From an uncultured Oscillospiraceae bacterium (lineage in GTDB: Bacteria > Bacillota > Clostridia > Oscillospirales > Oscillospiraceae), in assembly GCA_934574095.1 (NCBI GenBank), contig CAKTMW010000001.1:1-64000 (forward strand): a stretch of 64,000 bases of DNA, in the 5' to 3' direction. Position numbers and translations under genes: made by a program. Shown here piece by piece: positions 40,280 through 49,170 of this stretch. The number at the start of each line of letters is the position of its first letter. Positions within the stretch are counted from its first letter, which is position 1. The notes below the pieces were generated by a model. It searched no databases, was not told where the DNA came from, and saw only the letters and a program-made list of their open reading frames with translations.

Positions 40280-41992
40280 ATGGCAAGGACCCAAAGCGCG
40301 GCGCTGGACCGGAAAAAGCTGATGGCCGATCCCATCATGGTGACCACCATCGTCGTGCTGATTGCATTTCTGACTTTGTTTATCCTCTACCCGCTGGCCA
40401 TTCTGCTGGTGGATAGTTTTGTGGGAGACGGCACCTTCGGCGTGTCCATCTTCCAGCGCATTTTCGCCATGCCGACCTTTACCAGAGCCATCACCAACAC
40501 GCTGAAGGTGGGCTTTCTGGTGGGCATTCTGTCTGCCCTGATCGGCTTGCTGTTCGCCTATGTGGAGGTCTATGTCCGCATGGGCAAATTCGTGGGCGGC
40601 CTGTTCAAGGTGGTTTCCATGCTGCCCGTGGTCTCCCCGCCCTTCGTGCTGTCGCTGTCCATGATCATGCTGTTCGGCAAGGCAGGCATCATCACCCGCT
40701 TCCTGCTGGGCATCTATGACAACAGCGTGTACGGCTTCTGGGGCATCGTCATCGTCCAGACGCTGACCTTCTTCCCCGTGTGCTATATGATGCTGAAGGG
40801 ATTGCTGAAGAACATCGACCCCTCTCTGGAGGAGGCCGCCCGCGATATGGGAGCCTCCCGCTGGAAGGTGTTCACCAGCGTGACGCTGCCCCTGATGCTG
40901 CCGGGTCTTGGCAACGCGTTTCTGGTGACGTTCATCGAATCCATCGCCGACTTCGCCAACCCCATGATCATCGGCGGTTCCTACGACACGCTGGCCACCA
41001 CCATCTATTTGCAGATCACCGGCTCCTACGACAAGCCCGGCGCGGCGGCCATGGCCGTGGTGCTGCTGTGCATCACACTGGCCATGTTCATCGTGCAGAA
41101 GTACTATCTGGAGCGCAAGACCGCCGCCACCCTCACCGGTAAGGCGTCCCGCGCCCGTATGCTGATCGAGGACAAGAGCGTCAAGATCCCCCTGACTGTG
41201 CTGTGCGCACTGGCCGCCAGCTTCGTCATCCTCATGTACCTGTGCGTACCCATCGGCGCGTTCTTCCCCACCTGGGGCTTCAAGTTCTTCCCGCTGACGG
41301 GCAAGTGGTTCGGTCTGGTATTCTCCCGCTATCACGGCTTCCAGGCCTTCCGTGACTCCTTCGTGCTAAGCCTGATCTCCGCGCCCATCACGGCGCTGCT
41401 GAGTATGATCATCTCCTATCTGGTGGTGAAGCGGAAGTTCAAGTCCAAGGGCTTTATCGAGGCGGTCTCCATGCTGGCCATGGCTGTGCCCGGTACGGTG
41501 CTGGGCGTGGGCTATATCCGCGGCTTCTCCAGCGGCGTGTTCGGCAGCGGTTTCCTGCAGGGCCTGTACGGTACGGGACTGATCCTCATTATCGTGTTTG
41601 TGGTGCGCTCGCTGCCCACCGGCACGCGAAGCGGTATCTCCGCCCTGCGGCAGATCGACAAATCCATCGAGGAATCCGCCTATGACATGGGCGCGGACAG
41701 CTTCAAGGTGTTTATGACCGTGACGCTGCCGCTCATCAAGGATTCCTTCCTCAGCGGTCTGGTGACGGCCTTCGTCCGCAGCATCACCGCTATCTCCGCC
41801 ATCATCCTGCTGGTGACGCCGCAGTTCCTGCTCATCACCGTGCAGATCAACGAATTCGCCGAAAAAGGCTCTTACAGCCTGGCCTGCGCCTTCGCCACCA
41901 TCCTGATCGTCATCACCTACGGCGCGGTGCTGCTGATGAACCTGTTCATGAAGTACTTCGGCACCAGCAGAAAGCTCAAGGAGGACAAGTAA
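40280..41992 (+). CDS. ABC transporter permease, duplicated FbpB type
   Basis: 570 residues with about twelve membrane helices: two fused permease halves. Each half has a coupling-helix EAA motif: LEEAARDMGASRWKVFTSVT, then LPLMLPG (about 190-215), and IEESAYDMGADSFKVFMTVT, then LPLIKDS (about 465-490). This is the FbpB/ThiP layout, where one chain makes the whole pore. AAAGGAG precedes ATG 40280. The ATPase gene begins directly after the stop. Confidence 0.93.
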   Translation: MARTQSAALDRKKLMADPIMVTTIVVLIAFLTLFILYPLAILLVDSFVGDGTFGVSIFQRIFAMPTFTRAITNTLKVGFLVGILSALIGLLFAYVEVYVRMGKFVGGLFKVVSMLPVVSPPFVLSLSMIMLFGKAGIITRFLLGIYDNSVYGFWGIVIVQTLTFFPVCYMMLKGLLKNIDPSLEEAARDMGASRWKVFTSVTLPLMLPGLGNAFLVTFIESIADFANPMIIGGSYDTLATTIYLQITGSYDKPGAAAMAVVLLCITLAMFIVQKYYLERKTAATLTGKASRARMLIEDKSVKIPLTVLCALAASFVILMYLCVPIGAFFPTWGFKFFPLTGKWFGLVFSRYHGFQAFRDSFVLSLISAPITALLSMIISYLVVKRKFKSKGFIEAVSMLAMAVPGTVLGVGYIRGFSSGVFGSGFLQGLYGTGLILIIVFVVRSLPTGTRSGISALRQIDKSIEESAYDMGADSFKVFMTVTLPLIKDSFLSGLVTAFVRSITAISAIILLVTPQFLLITVQINEFAEKGSYSLACAFATILIVITYGAVLLMNLFMKYFGTSRKLKEDK

Positions 41993-43069
41993 ATGGATAA
42001 AGTGAAAAAAGGCGTCCGTCTGGAGCATATCTCCAAGATTTATCAGGACCCCAAGACCGGCAAGGACTTCTACGCGGTAAAGGACACCTCCCTGACCATC
42101 GAGCCGGGCAGCTTCGTGACGCTGCTGGGTCCCTCCGGCTGCGGCAAGACCACCACGCTGCGTATGATCGCCGGCTTTGAAAGCCCCGACGAGGGCGAAA
42201 TCTATCTGGGCGACGAGGCCATCAACGCCCTGACCCCCAACAAGCGGGACACCGCCATGGTGTTCCAGAGCTACGCCCTGCTGCCCCACTATAACGTATT
42301 CGACAACGTGGCCTACGGCCTGAAGCTGCGGAAGGTCCCCAAGGACGAGATCAAGGAACGGGTCATGAAGATTCTTGATCTGGTGGAGCTGACCGGCATG
42401 GAGGGCCGCATGACCAACCAGCTGTCCGGCGGACAGCAGCAGCGTGTGGCGCTGGCCCGCGCCCTGGTGATCGAGCCGTCCGTGCTGCTGTTTGACGAGC
42501 CCCTCAGCAACCTGGACGCCAAGCTGCGCGTCTCCATGCGGACCGAAATTCGCCGCATCCAGCAGGAAGTGGGCATCACCGCCATCTACGTGACCCACGA
42601 CCAATCCGAGGCCATGGCCCTTTCCGACAACATCATCATCATGAAAAACGGCGTGGTGGAGCAGATGGGCAGCCCGCAGGAAATTTACTACCACCCGGTC
42701 AACGAGTTCGTGGCGGACTTCATCGGCGAGGCCAACTTCCTGAAGGGCGTCATGACCGGCCACAACGGCGCTCACGCCCTGCTGACCATCGAGGGGCACG
42801 AAATGCCCATCGCCGGACGGGACGATCTGAAGAAGGGCGAGACCTATACCGTGGTGCTGCGGCCTGAGTCCGGCCATCTGGCGGATCAGGGCGGCCTGCC
42901 CTGCAAGGTGATCGTGTCCTGCTTCATGGGCAGCTACCAGAACTATCACGTGATGGTGGGCGACACGCTGGTGAAGCTGGCGGAGCACAATCCCAAGAAC
43001 AAGCGCATCTATCAGGTGGGCGAGGCGTGCCAGCTGGTGTTCGACCCGGAGGAGGTCCATGTCCTGTAA
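41993..43069 (+). CDS. ABC transporter ATP-binding protein, FbpC/PotA type
   Basis: 358 residues. Walker A LLGPSGCGKTTT (about residue 46), Q-loop VFQSYALLPHYNV, signature LSGGQQQRVALARAL, Walker B VLLFDEPLSNLD, switch His in VTHDQSEA. The C-terminal TOBE domain (about 245-358) is present. It couples ATP hydrolysis to the preceding permease. The start codon immediately follows the permease stop. Confidence 0.94.
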   Translation: MDKVKKGVRLEHISKIYQDPKTGKDFYAVKDTSLTIEPGSFVTLLGPSGCGKTTTLRMIAGFESPDEGEIYLGDEAINALTPNKRDTAMVFQSYALLPHYNVFDNVAYGLKLRKVPKDEIKERVMKILDLVELTGMEGRMTNQLSGGQQQRVALARALVIEPSVLLFDEPLSNLDAKLRVSMRTEIRRIQQEVGITAIYVTHDQSEAMALSDNIIIMKNGVVEQMGSPQEIYYHPVNEFVADFIGEANFLKGVMTGHNGAHALLTIEGHEMPIAGRDDLKKGETYTVVLRPESGHLADQGGLPCKVIVSCFMGSYQNYHVMVGDTLVKLAEHNPKNKRIYQVGEACQLVFDPEEVHVL

Positions 43070-43120
43070 ACTGGCGCAAAATCTTGCGATTTTGCTGCCA
43101 AAAGGGTTTGCAGCCATAAA

Positions 43121-43280
43121 GCCTCCCTCTGTGAGGGAGGTGGCTCGGCGTAAGCCGAGACGGAGGGAGAGAATTTAAGGTTTTTATTCTCTCCCCCAGT
43201 CAGCTCCGCTGACAGCCCCCTCTCAGAGGGGGCCAAGAAACGGATTGCCGCGTCGGGCTTGCGCCCTCCTCGCAATGACA
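43121..43280. repeat. Intergenic palindromic repeats
   Basis: GCCTCCCTC-tgt-GAGGGAGG, GGCTCGGC/GCCGAG, and a CCCCCTCTCAGAGGGGG palindrome occupy 43121-43235. Then AAACGGATTGCC...CGCAATGACA at 43236-43280 is a half copy of the 33159-33264 repeat. No gene is visible between 43070 and 43344. Confidence 0.75.
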
Positions 43281-43344
43281 ATGACAGCCAAATCCCGGAG
43301 CGCCGCCATTTCGGCGGCGTTCCTTTCTTTCAGGAGGAACTTCT

Positions 43345-45039
43345 ATGCTTTCTCAATGGTTACAGCAGGCCCGGAACGGACGGAGCGTCTGGCTCAGCGA
43401 CGTGCGTGAGGGCTGCGAAGCGCTGCCGGAGCACGTGGCCGTCACCGTGCAGCTGACGCTGTGCGACGGCGTGCGGCGGGACTTCTCCCTGCCCATCCCC
43501 CGCTGGGCGGACGGGGAACAGCGGCGGTTCGTGCAGCAGTACGTCACCGCCTTTGTGTTCAATACCCTGTCTGCTCTCAGCGGTCGGGAAATGACCTTCT
43601 ATCTGGACTTGCGGGAAATGGAGACCGTCGCCCTGCTGGGCGAATTGGACGACATTTTTCAGGTGCGGCAGACCGCCCGCAGCGGCTACGGCAAGGTGGT
43701 CAATATCGCCAACCGCCTGTGCCGCGCCTTTGGCGGCGGCACGTTCTCCTTTGCTGTCCGTGACCGGAGCGCTTACGTTCCCGCCCCGCCGGAGGTATCC
43801 CGCAGCGGCGATCTGCTGCCCCGGCTGCGGCAGGCGGTGGAGCGCTGCGGCCGCGGCGTATGCTGCGGCATCGACATCGGCGGTACCGACATCAAGGCGG
43901 CGGTGGCGGTGGACGGGCGGCTGGTGTGCGTGAAGGAGTACGACTGGAACCCCGCCGCCAGCCCCGTGGCCGAGGGGATCACCGGCCCCATCGTGTTGCT
44001 GGTGCAGCTGATGGCCTGCTGCGCCGCCGGGCTGACCCCGGCGCTTCAGGCGGCGCTGGACAAGGACGCCGGCGACGAGGAGATGGCCCGCGCCGTGGCC
44101 CAGAGCGCCAGCGTGCCGCTGGACGTGCTGGGCGTCAGCTTTCCGGACGTGGTGATCCGCGACCGGATCGTGGGCGGCGAAAGCCCCAAAACCAAGGGTA
44201 TGCGGGAAAATCCCGCCATCGACTACGAGACGGCCTTCGCCGGTCTGGGCGGTTTGGTGGATCAGCTGCGGCCGCTGTGTCGGGAGGGCGCCGCCCTCCA
44301 CATGACCAACGACGGCCACATCGCCGCCTTTACGGCGGCGGCGGAGCTGGCCTTCAGCGGCGGAGCGCCGGATTTCAGCGGCGGCGTCATCGCCCACGCC
44401 CTGGGCACCGACTTCGGCGTGGGCTATCTGGACAGCGACGGCAGCATCCCGGAAATGCCGGTGGAACTGTACGACTTTCTGCTGGATATGGGCAGCTTTC
44501 CCCAGCGGCAGCTGCCGCCGGAGGATCTGCGCTCCACCCGCAACGAAAACTCTGGGCTGCCCGGCGCACGGCGGTATCTGGGGCAGGCGGCGGCCTTCCG
44601 GCTGGCCTATGACACCGACCCGGCGCTGCTGGAGGGCTTTATCGAGGAACGGAACGGCGTCATCGCCATCCGTCAGACTCCGGAGGATATGCGCAAGCCC
44701 TGTCTTGCCCACCTGATGGAGCAGGCGGCGGCGGGAAATGGCGCGGCTCAATCCGTGTTCCGCCAGATCGGCCGCAATGTGGGCCAGATCAGCCGGGAGA
44801 TGCGCTTCCTGATGTGGCCCCGGACAGACGTGCGGTATCTGTTTGGGCGGTTTGTGAAGCACCCGGCCTGCTTCCGGCTGCTGCAGGAGGGCTGCCGGGA
44901 GATCGTACCCGATCTCCGGCTGGAGGCGGCGGACGAGGAGCTCACCTGCACGGCGCTGATGCGCCAGCTGCCCTCCCACGGCGTGACGGTGGCGCAATTC
45001 GGCCAGGCCATCGGCGCCATGTACTACGCGGCGATATGA
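43345..45039 (+). CDS. ROK-like ASKHA protein with a long N-terminal domain
   Basis: 564 residues. Residues 1 to about 165 form an unrecognised N-terminal domain (PIPRWADGEQRRFVQQYVTA, FYLDLREMETVALLGELDDI). From about 174, CCGIDIGGTDIKAAVAVDGR is the phosphate-1 motif of the sugar-kinase/Hsp70/actin fold. DVLGVSFPDVVIRDRIVGGE and MTNDGHIAAFTAAAELAF fit a ROK-like core, followed by GTDFGVGYLD. The canonical ROK zinc cluster is not evident. Glucokinase-like activity or a regulatory role are both possible. AGGAGGAA precedes the ATG. Confidence 0.75.
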   Translation: MLSQWLQQARNGRSVWLSDVREGCEALPEHVAVTVQLTLCDGVRRDFSLPIPRWADGEQRRFVQQYVTAFVFNTLSALSGREMTFYLDLREMETVALLGELDDIFQVRQTARSGYGKVVNIANRLCRAFGGGTFSFAVRDRSAYVPAPPEVSRSGDLLPRLRQAVERCGRGVCCGIDIGGTDIKAAVAVDGRLVCVKEYDWNPAASPVAEGITGPIVLLVQLMACCAAGLTPALQAALDKDAGDEEMARAVAQSASVPLDVLGVSFPDVVIRDRIVGGESPKTKGMRENPAIDYETAFAGLGGLVDQLRPLCREGAALHMTNDGHIAAFTAAAELAFSGGAPDFSGGVIAHALGTDFGVGYLDSDGSIPEMPVELYDFLLDMGSFPQRQLPPEDLRSTRNENSGLPGARRYLGQAAAFRLAYDTDPALLEGFIEERNGVIAIRQTPEDMRKPCLAHLMEQAAAGNGAAQSVFRQIGRNVGQISREMRFLMWPRTDVRYLFGRFVKHPACFRLLQEGCREIVPDLRLEAADEELTCTALMRQLPSHGVTVAQFGQAIGAMYYAAI

Positions 45040-45067
45040 TCCCGCGCACACGGGATGACAGCAAAAG

Positions 45068-45106
45068 AAAACGGGTATCCGGGGAAACCGGATACCCGTT
45101 TTTTTT
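45068..45106. terminator. Terminator between the ROK-like gene and the repeat membrane protein
   Basis: AAACGGGTATCCGG and complement CCGGATACCCGTTT with a 5-base loop, followed by eight T. It lies between convergent genes. Confidence 0.93.
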
Positions 45107-45128
45107 GTGAAAAGCTCACCCTGACGCT

Positions 45129-46205
45129 TTACCCCGCTATTTTCCTGTAGAGCTTGTCCGTAAGCACGGTCAGGAGAGAGATCACGAGCCACAGGATCAC
45201 AATGCCGGGAACCACCACAATAATGATGCGGAAGATACTCTCCGAGGTTTCGCCGGCAAGAACATTCACAAGCTCCATAAGACATACCGTCGCGGCAAAG
45301 GCCTTGGACGCAAAGCAGAATATCTTATCGCAAGCCTCACGGGTGGCGGGAATGTCGCTCTTGCGCACAACCACGCCGCCCCAGATGGAATATATCACCT
45401 TGGGGATCCAGCAGCACAGGAACAGCACAAACGCGAGGACTGCGTCGCCCTCCGCTTTCGGATCGGTGTACAAAAGGAAGCAAATCTCCAACAGAAGGAA
45501 AAGCGTGGTGGTGGCGGTGAGCATACTATTTCTTGCTTTGCGCTGGGCGGCGGTGGCGTCCCTGTTGGCGCGGTTCTTCAGGATGCACAAAAGGGAAAGA
45601 AGCGGGCAAAGGCCGACGCACACGAGACTGCGAATGATCTCGACGATCTGCAGATTGTGCCGGATCATGAAGCAGTACACCAGATAAAGCGCAATGGCGA
45701 TGGCAAGCTCAACGATCATGACAACAGCGCCGGCCGCGCCGCCAGCGGCGCCCACAGCCCCTCCGCCAGCGAAACCGGAGTCGCCGTTCGCGGGATCTCC
45801 GCCGGAGGAACCGTCCGCCCCGCTCTTGGGGTAATAGCCAGCGAATGTACCCTGCGTCTCTACATAGTCGCCGCCGAACAACGGAGACTTTTCATAGCTC
45901 GTTCCGATCTCTCTGCCATTCGCGTCACGGTGGACGACCTTCTTCTGACCGAAAAGCGGCTGTTCCTCGCGGCTCTCTCCGCATACTCTTCCATATGCGT
46001 CAACATGTTCGATCTTTTCGTCTCCGAAAAATGATTTCTTGACGTAGCTCCTTCCGGTCTCACGACCGGCGGCGTCACGGTGGACGGCGTATTCGTTGCC
46101 AAAAAGATCCTTTTCCATTACGGTTTCGCCAACCACGCGGCCCGCGTCGTCAATATGGACCGTCTTTTCATTTCCAAAGATATCTGTCTTTTTTTCGCTC
46201 TTCAT
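45129..46205 (-). CDS. Membrane protein with 25-residue cytoplasmic tandem repeats
   Basis: 358 residues. Residues 5-110 hold four and a half repeats with an exact period of 25: Phe-Gly at 10, 35, 60, 85 and 110; His at 17, 42, 67 and 92; D-A-x-G-R in each. A Gly/Ala/Ser-rich linker (about 115-150) follows, then about five or six membrane helices to the end. There is no signal peptide, so the repeats probably stay in the cytoplasm. AAAGGAG lies before the ATG. I do not recognise the family; the repeat resembles short strand-turn units (YD/RHS-like) but is shorter. Confidence 0.7.
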   Translation of the reverse strand: MKSEKKTDIFGNEKTVHIDDAGRVVGETVMEKDLFGNEYAVHRDAAGRETGRSYVKKSFFGDEKIEHVDAYGRVCGESREEQPLFGQKKVVHRDANGREIGTSYEKSPLFGGDYVETQGTFAGYYPKSGADGSSGGDPANGDSGFAGGGAVGAAGGAAGAVVMIVELAIAIALYLVYCFMIRHNLQIVEIIRSLVCVGLCPLLSLLCILKNRANRDATAAQRKARNSMLTATTTLFLLLEICFLLYTDPKAEGDAVLAFVLFLCCWIPKVIYSIWGGVVVRKSDIPATREACDKIFCFASKAFAATVCLMELVNVLAGETSESIFRIIIVVVPGIVILWLVISLLTVLTDKLYRKIAG

Positions 46206-46224
46206 GTTCTTCTCCTTTCTTTAT

Positions 46225-46959
46225 TCACAGGATAAACCCGCCGTCCACCGTCAGCACCTGGCCGGTGATGAAGTCCGCCTTCTCCGACGCCAAAAACGCC
46301 GCCGCGTGGGCGATATCCTCCGGCGTACCCAGACGCCGCAGAGGCGTTTCCTCCGCCAGCTGGGGCAGTACCTCCGGCGGCAGCGCGTCCAGCATATCGG
46401 TTTTGATGACGCCGGGCGCGATGCAGTTGACCCGGATATGGGTGGGCGCCAGCTCCGACGCCAGCGAACGGGTCAGGCCGATCAGCGCCGCCTTGGTGCA
46501 GGAATACGTCACCTCGCAGCTGGCGCCCCGCTGGCCCCAGATGGAGGAGATGTTGAGAATACAGCCCTCGTGGGCGTGGAGCATGGCGGGCAGCACCGCC
46601 TGAATGGCGTGGTACGCGCCGTCCACGTTGGTGGAGAAGTACCGGTGCCACATCTCGTCGGTCACGTCCTGAAACAGCGCCTGTCCCGCCACGCCGGCGT
46701 TGTTCACCAGCAGCGACACCGGGCCCCATTTCTCCTGAATGGCCCGCACCATAGCCTGTACCTGCTGCCGCTGGGACACGTCCGCCTGATACGTCATGAC
46801 TTGACAGCCCTCCGCCGTCAGCTCCGCCGCCAGCGATTCGGCGCAGTCCTGCCGCACCCGGTAGTTGACGCAGACTCTCCAGCCCTGACGGGCCAACTCA
46901 CGGGCCACCGCCCGGCCAATGCCCCGGCTGGAGCCGGTGACAAGCGCGATCTTCTCCAT
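46225..46959 (-). CDS. Short-chain dehydrogenase/reductase, FabG-like
   Basis: 244 residues. The NADP site is VTGSSRGIGRAVA near the N-terminus, followed by LVNNAGVAG (NNAG at about 88). Catalytic residues are Ser in ILNISSIWGQRG and Tyr-x3-Lys in TYSCTKAAL; VDGG is near the C-terminus. It fits 3-oxoacyl-ACP reductase FabG-type enzymes, but it is not inside a fatty acid gene cluster, so the substrate may differ. It is 19 bases upstream of the repeat protein on the same strand. Confidence 0.9.
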   Translation of the reverse strand: MEKIALVTGSSRGIGRAVARELARQGWRVCVNYRVRQDCAESLAAELTAEGCQVMTYQADVSQRQQVQAMVRAIQEKWGPVSLLVNNAGVAGQALFQDVTDEMWHRYFSTNVDGAYHAIQAVLPAMLHAHEGCILNISSIWGQRGASCEVTYSCTKAALIGLTRSLASELAPTHIRVNCIAPGVIKTDMLDALPPEVLPQLAEETPLRRLGTPEDIAHAAAFLASEKADFITGQVLTVDGGFIL

Positions 46960-47062
46960 ATATCGTTCCTCCCTGTGGCTGTGTTTTTCCCTATTGTACC
47001 TGAAATAGGGGGAGGATGCAAGGCTTTGTAAGGATGACGCGGTGCGGTGTTATGGCATATTG

Positions 47063-47145
47063 TGCGGCCCCGTGTGGCCCGCCGCACGATATTCTCCGCA
47101 GCAACGACGGCGGGGCACATTGACCCCGCCCTACAGAAATTCTAT
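47063..47145. repeat. GC-rich CGTAGGGCGGG-type repeat
   Basis: GCGGCCCCGTGTGGCCCGCCGC followed by CGGCGGGGCACATTGACCCC and CGCCCTAC. The same modules occur at 6676-6963 and 60338-60464. Otherwise 46960-47182 holds no feature that I can support. Confidence 0.7.
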
Positions 47146-47182
47146 CGGTGGTCGGTGCATAAATGTGACTCAATGCCCCCGC

Positions 47183-47219
47183 AAAAAATCACCCCATCGT
47201 CTATCCGGACGATGGGGTG
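47183..47219 (-). terminator. Terminator of the YitT gene
   Basis: On the minus strand CACCCCATCGTC and complement form a perfect 12-bp stem followed by ATTTTTT. Confidence 0.9.
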
Positions 47220-47225
47220 TTGGAT

Positions 47226-48110
47226 TCAGGACGACAGGTGCCGGCCGAAGTTGCCGCCTACCCGGATGCCCTCCTGAATGATGGTGAAGGCGTGGGGGTC
47301 GATCTCGCTGAGCGCCATCTGCACCGAAACCACCTCATATTTGCTCAGGCACACACACAGCACGTGGACCTGCTCGTGGGAATAGCCGCCCCGGCCCTCC
47401 CACAGGGTGAAGCTGCGGTCCAGCTTCTCCAGAATGGTCTGGTTCAGCCGCTCCGGGTCCTCCTTGGTGAAGATCAGCATCTGCACGGAGATGTTCTGCT
47501 GATGCACCCGGTCCAGGAACAGAGCCTGGAACACCACGTAGATGGCGGAATAGATGGCGGTGCTTAAATCAAACAGCACGGCGCACAGCACATACAGCGC
47601 TGTGTTGAAGGTGATGGAAAACCGGCCCACGGTAAAGCCCTTCCCCAGCTTGCTGAGGTATAGGCCCAGCACATCCAGTCCGCCGGTGGAGCAGCCGCAG
47701 GTCAGGATCAGTCCGCTGGAAAAGCCGCTGACGATGCCGCCCAGCAGGCAGGAGGTCAGCTTATCGGCGATAATGGGGGTGGCAGGGGAGGGGATCACCG
47801 CCAGCGCAATGGAGTTGATGACCGTCACGGCGGTCATGCCCACCACGAACTCCCGGCCCAAGGTCCGCCATGCCAGCACGATCAGGGGGATATTCACCAG
47901 CAGGTAGAAAATACCCGCCAGGTCCACCGTGGGCTCCACGCCCAGATTGGTGACGATCAGGGTACGGATCACCTGGCACAGGCCGTACAGTCCGCCGCTG
48001 TACATCCCCTGCGGCACGATGATCAGGTTGATGCCCGCCGCCATCAGGATACCACCCAGGATACCCACGCACAGCCGCAGCCACCTGTTCTGCTGCACCT
48101 TTTGTAACAT
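47226..48110 (-). CDS. YitT-family membrane protein
   Basis: 294 residues. Five to six membrane helices (about 10-210) carry the YitT/DUF161 motifs GGILMAAGINLIIVPQGMYS and SGLILTCGCSTGGLDVLGLY. A cytoplasmic C-terminal DUF2179 domain (about 215-290) has IFTKEDPERLNQTILEKLDR and THIPQEGIRVGG-like ending. Function of the family is unresolved (a membrane transporter is suspected). Start 48110 with GAGGT nine bases before; the longer frame has no site. Confidence 0.88.
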   Translation of the reverse strand: MLQKVQQNRWLRLCVGILGGILMAAGINLIIVPQGMYSGGLYGLCQVIRTLIVTNLGVEPTVDLAGIFYLLVNIPLIVLAWRTLGREFVVGMTAVTVINSIALAVIPSPATPIIADKLTSCLLGGIVSGFSSGLILTCGCSTGGLDVLGLYLSKLGKGFTVGRFSITFNTALYVLCAVLFDLSTAIYSAIYVVFQALFLDRVHQQNISVQMLIFTKEDPERLNQTILEKLDRSFTLWEGRGGYSHEQVHVLCVCLSKYEVVSVQMALSEIDPHAFTIIQEGIRVGGNFGRHLSS

Positions 48111-48211
48111 ACGCCGGGACCTCGCTTTCCTTCTATAAAAATACGGTTTTTTCGTCTTTTGCGAGGCGATTATAATATATCCCCCCTGGCTTGTCAAGAC
48201 TTTCCACTTTT

Positions 48212-48484
48212 TTACAACGTGTACCGCAGGCGGCTGTACATCCGCTGCCTTGCCCGCCGCAGGCAGCGGCACACCGTGGATTTGTTGACCCCCAGCCGCC
48301 GGGCGATCTCCGCACCTTTCAGCCCCTCCTGAAACCGCATCTCGATCATTTGCCGCTGGCGGGGCGTCAGCTCCGCGATGGCCTCCGGCAGACGGCGGCG
48401 CAGGCGGCGCAGCCGCTCACTGTTGTCCCCGTCCCCCTGCCGCCACTGGGCCAGCTGGGCAAAATCAAACTGTAAATCGTTCAT
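48212..48484 (-). CDS. Sigma-70 region 4-like HTH protein
   Basis: 90 residues. The second half (LTPRQRQMIEMRFQEGLKGA, then EIARRLGVNKSTVCRCLRRA) is a sigma region 4 helix-turn-helix. No region 2 is present, so it is not a full sigma factor. Small phage-like or element-derived regulators have this form. It overlaps the upstream 77-residue gene by 20 bases, indicating coupled expression. Confidence 0.8.
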   Translation of the reverse strand: MNDLQFDFAQLAQWRQGDGDNSERLRRLRRRLPEAIAELTPRQRQMIEMRFQEGLKGAEIARRLGVNKSTVCRCLRRARQRMYSRLRYTL

Positions 48485-48698
48485 CCCGGTAATAGCTCCT
48501 GTCGTAGTAGTGGGCTGTCAGCTGACGCAGCTGACGGCATTGCCGCAGCAGCGGCATCAGCGCCAGTTCTCTCCGGCGCAGCGCAAAGCGCCGGTCCGGG
48601 TCCCTTGTCTCCCGCTGTTCCTGCCGCAGCTGGGCCAGGCGGCGGGACAGCAGGTCCGCCGAATAGGCGTAGCTCTCGGATAATTGCGATAGCGTCAT
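48465..48698 (-). CDS. Hypothetical 77-residue helical protein
   Basis: Helical and arginine/leucine-rich (LSRRLAQLRQEQRETRDPDR, then LMPLLRQCRQLRQLTAHYYD). A GGAGGG site precedes the ATG. It overlaps the sigma-like gene downstream, a pairing that suggests a helper or anti-sigma-like partner. No family recognised. Confidence 0.6.
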   Translation of the reverse strand: MTLSQLSESYAYSADLLSRRLAQLRQEQRETRDPDRRFALRRRELALMPLLRQCRQLRQLTAHYYDRSYYRDERFTV

Positions 48699-48772
48699 GA
48701 AACTTTTCCCTCCTTATTGGATATTTTCCAAAAAATATCCCGCAAAAATATGTCTTTTTGTGAATATTGTTG

Positions 48773-48804
48773 TTGACAAATAAAGTGACTTCTGCTAATA
48801 TAAT
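48773..48804 (+). promoter_or_regulatory. Promoter of tRNA-Thr/tRNA-Tyr
   Basis: TTGACA at 48773-48778. TAATAT (48796-48801) gives 17-base spacing; the overlapping TATAAT (48799-48804) gives 20. It lies 18 bases or more before tRNA-Thr. Confidence 0.75.
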
Positions 48805-48821
48805 CTTCGCTGGTAGCAAAT

Positions 48822-48897
48822 GCTGGTGTAGCTCAGCTGGTAGAGCAGCTGATTTGTAATCAGCAGGTCGGGGGTTCGAATCCGTCCACCAGCTCCA
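48822..48897 (+). tRNA. tRNA-Thr (TGT)
   Basis: 76 bases with encoded CCA. The acceptor GCTGGTG/CACCAGC is fully paired; the anticodon stem GCTGA/TCAGC with loop TTTGTAA gives TGT. The T loop is TTCGAAT. Confidence 0.95.
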
Positions 48898-48906
48898 ATT
48901 TCATAT

Positions 48907-48991
48907 GGGGGATTTCCCGAGTGGCCAAAGGGGACAGACTGTAAATCTGCTGGCAACGCCTTCGGTGGTTCGAATCCACCATCCCCCACCA
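48907..48991 (+). tRNA. tRNA-Tyr (GTA)
   Basis: 85 bases with encoded CCA and the long variable arm of class II tRNAs. The acceptor GGGGGAT/ATCCCCC pairs fully and the anticodon loop CTGTAAA gives GTA. Confidence 0.95.
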
Positions 48992-49029
48992 AAAAGAAAA
49001 AGTCGCACGCAGTGTGGCTTTTTCTTTTT
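48991..49029 (+). terminator. Terminator of the tRNA-Thr/Tyr operon
   Basis: AAAAAGAAAAAG and TTTTTCTTTTT arms with a GC-containing top (GCAC/GTGTGGC), directly after tRNA-Tyr. Confidence 0.75.
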
Positions 49030-49170
49030 GTTCTCTTCGCTCTTCGTTCTTATCTTTTCTCTCTTCTCTTTCTTTGCGACTTTTTCCAGTGAAAAATGAA
49101 GAGTGAAAAGTGAAGAATTGCGTTGAATCGGCATGTTCTTTGTGATATGCTCTTTGTTGATGTGATTCAT

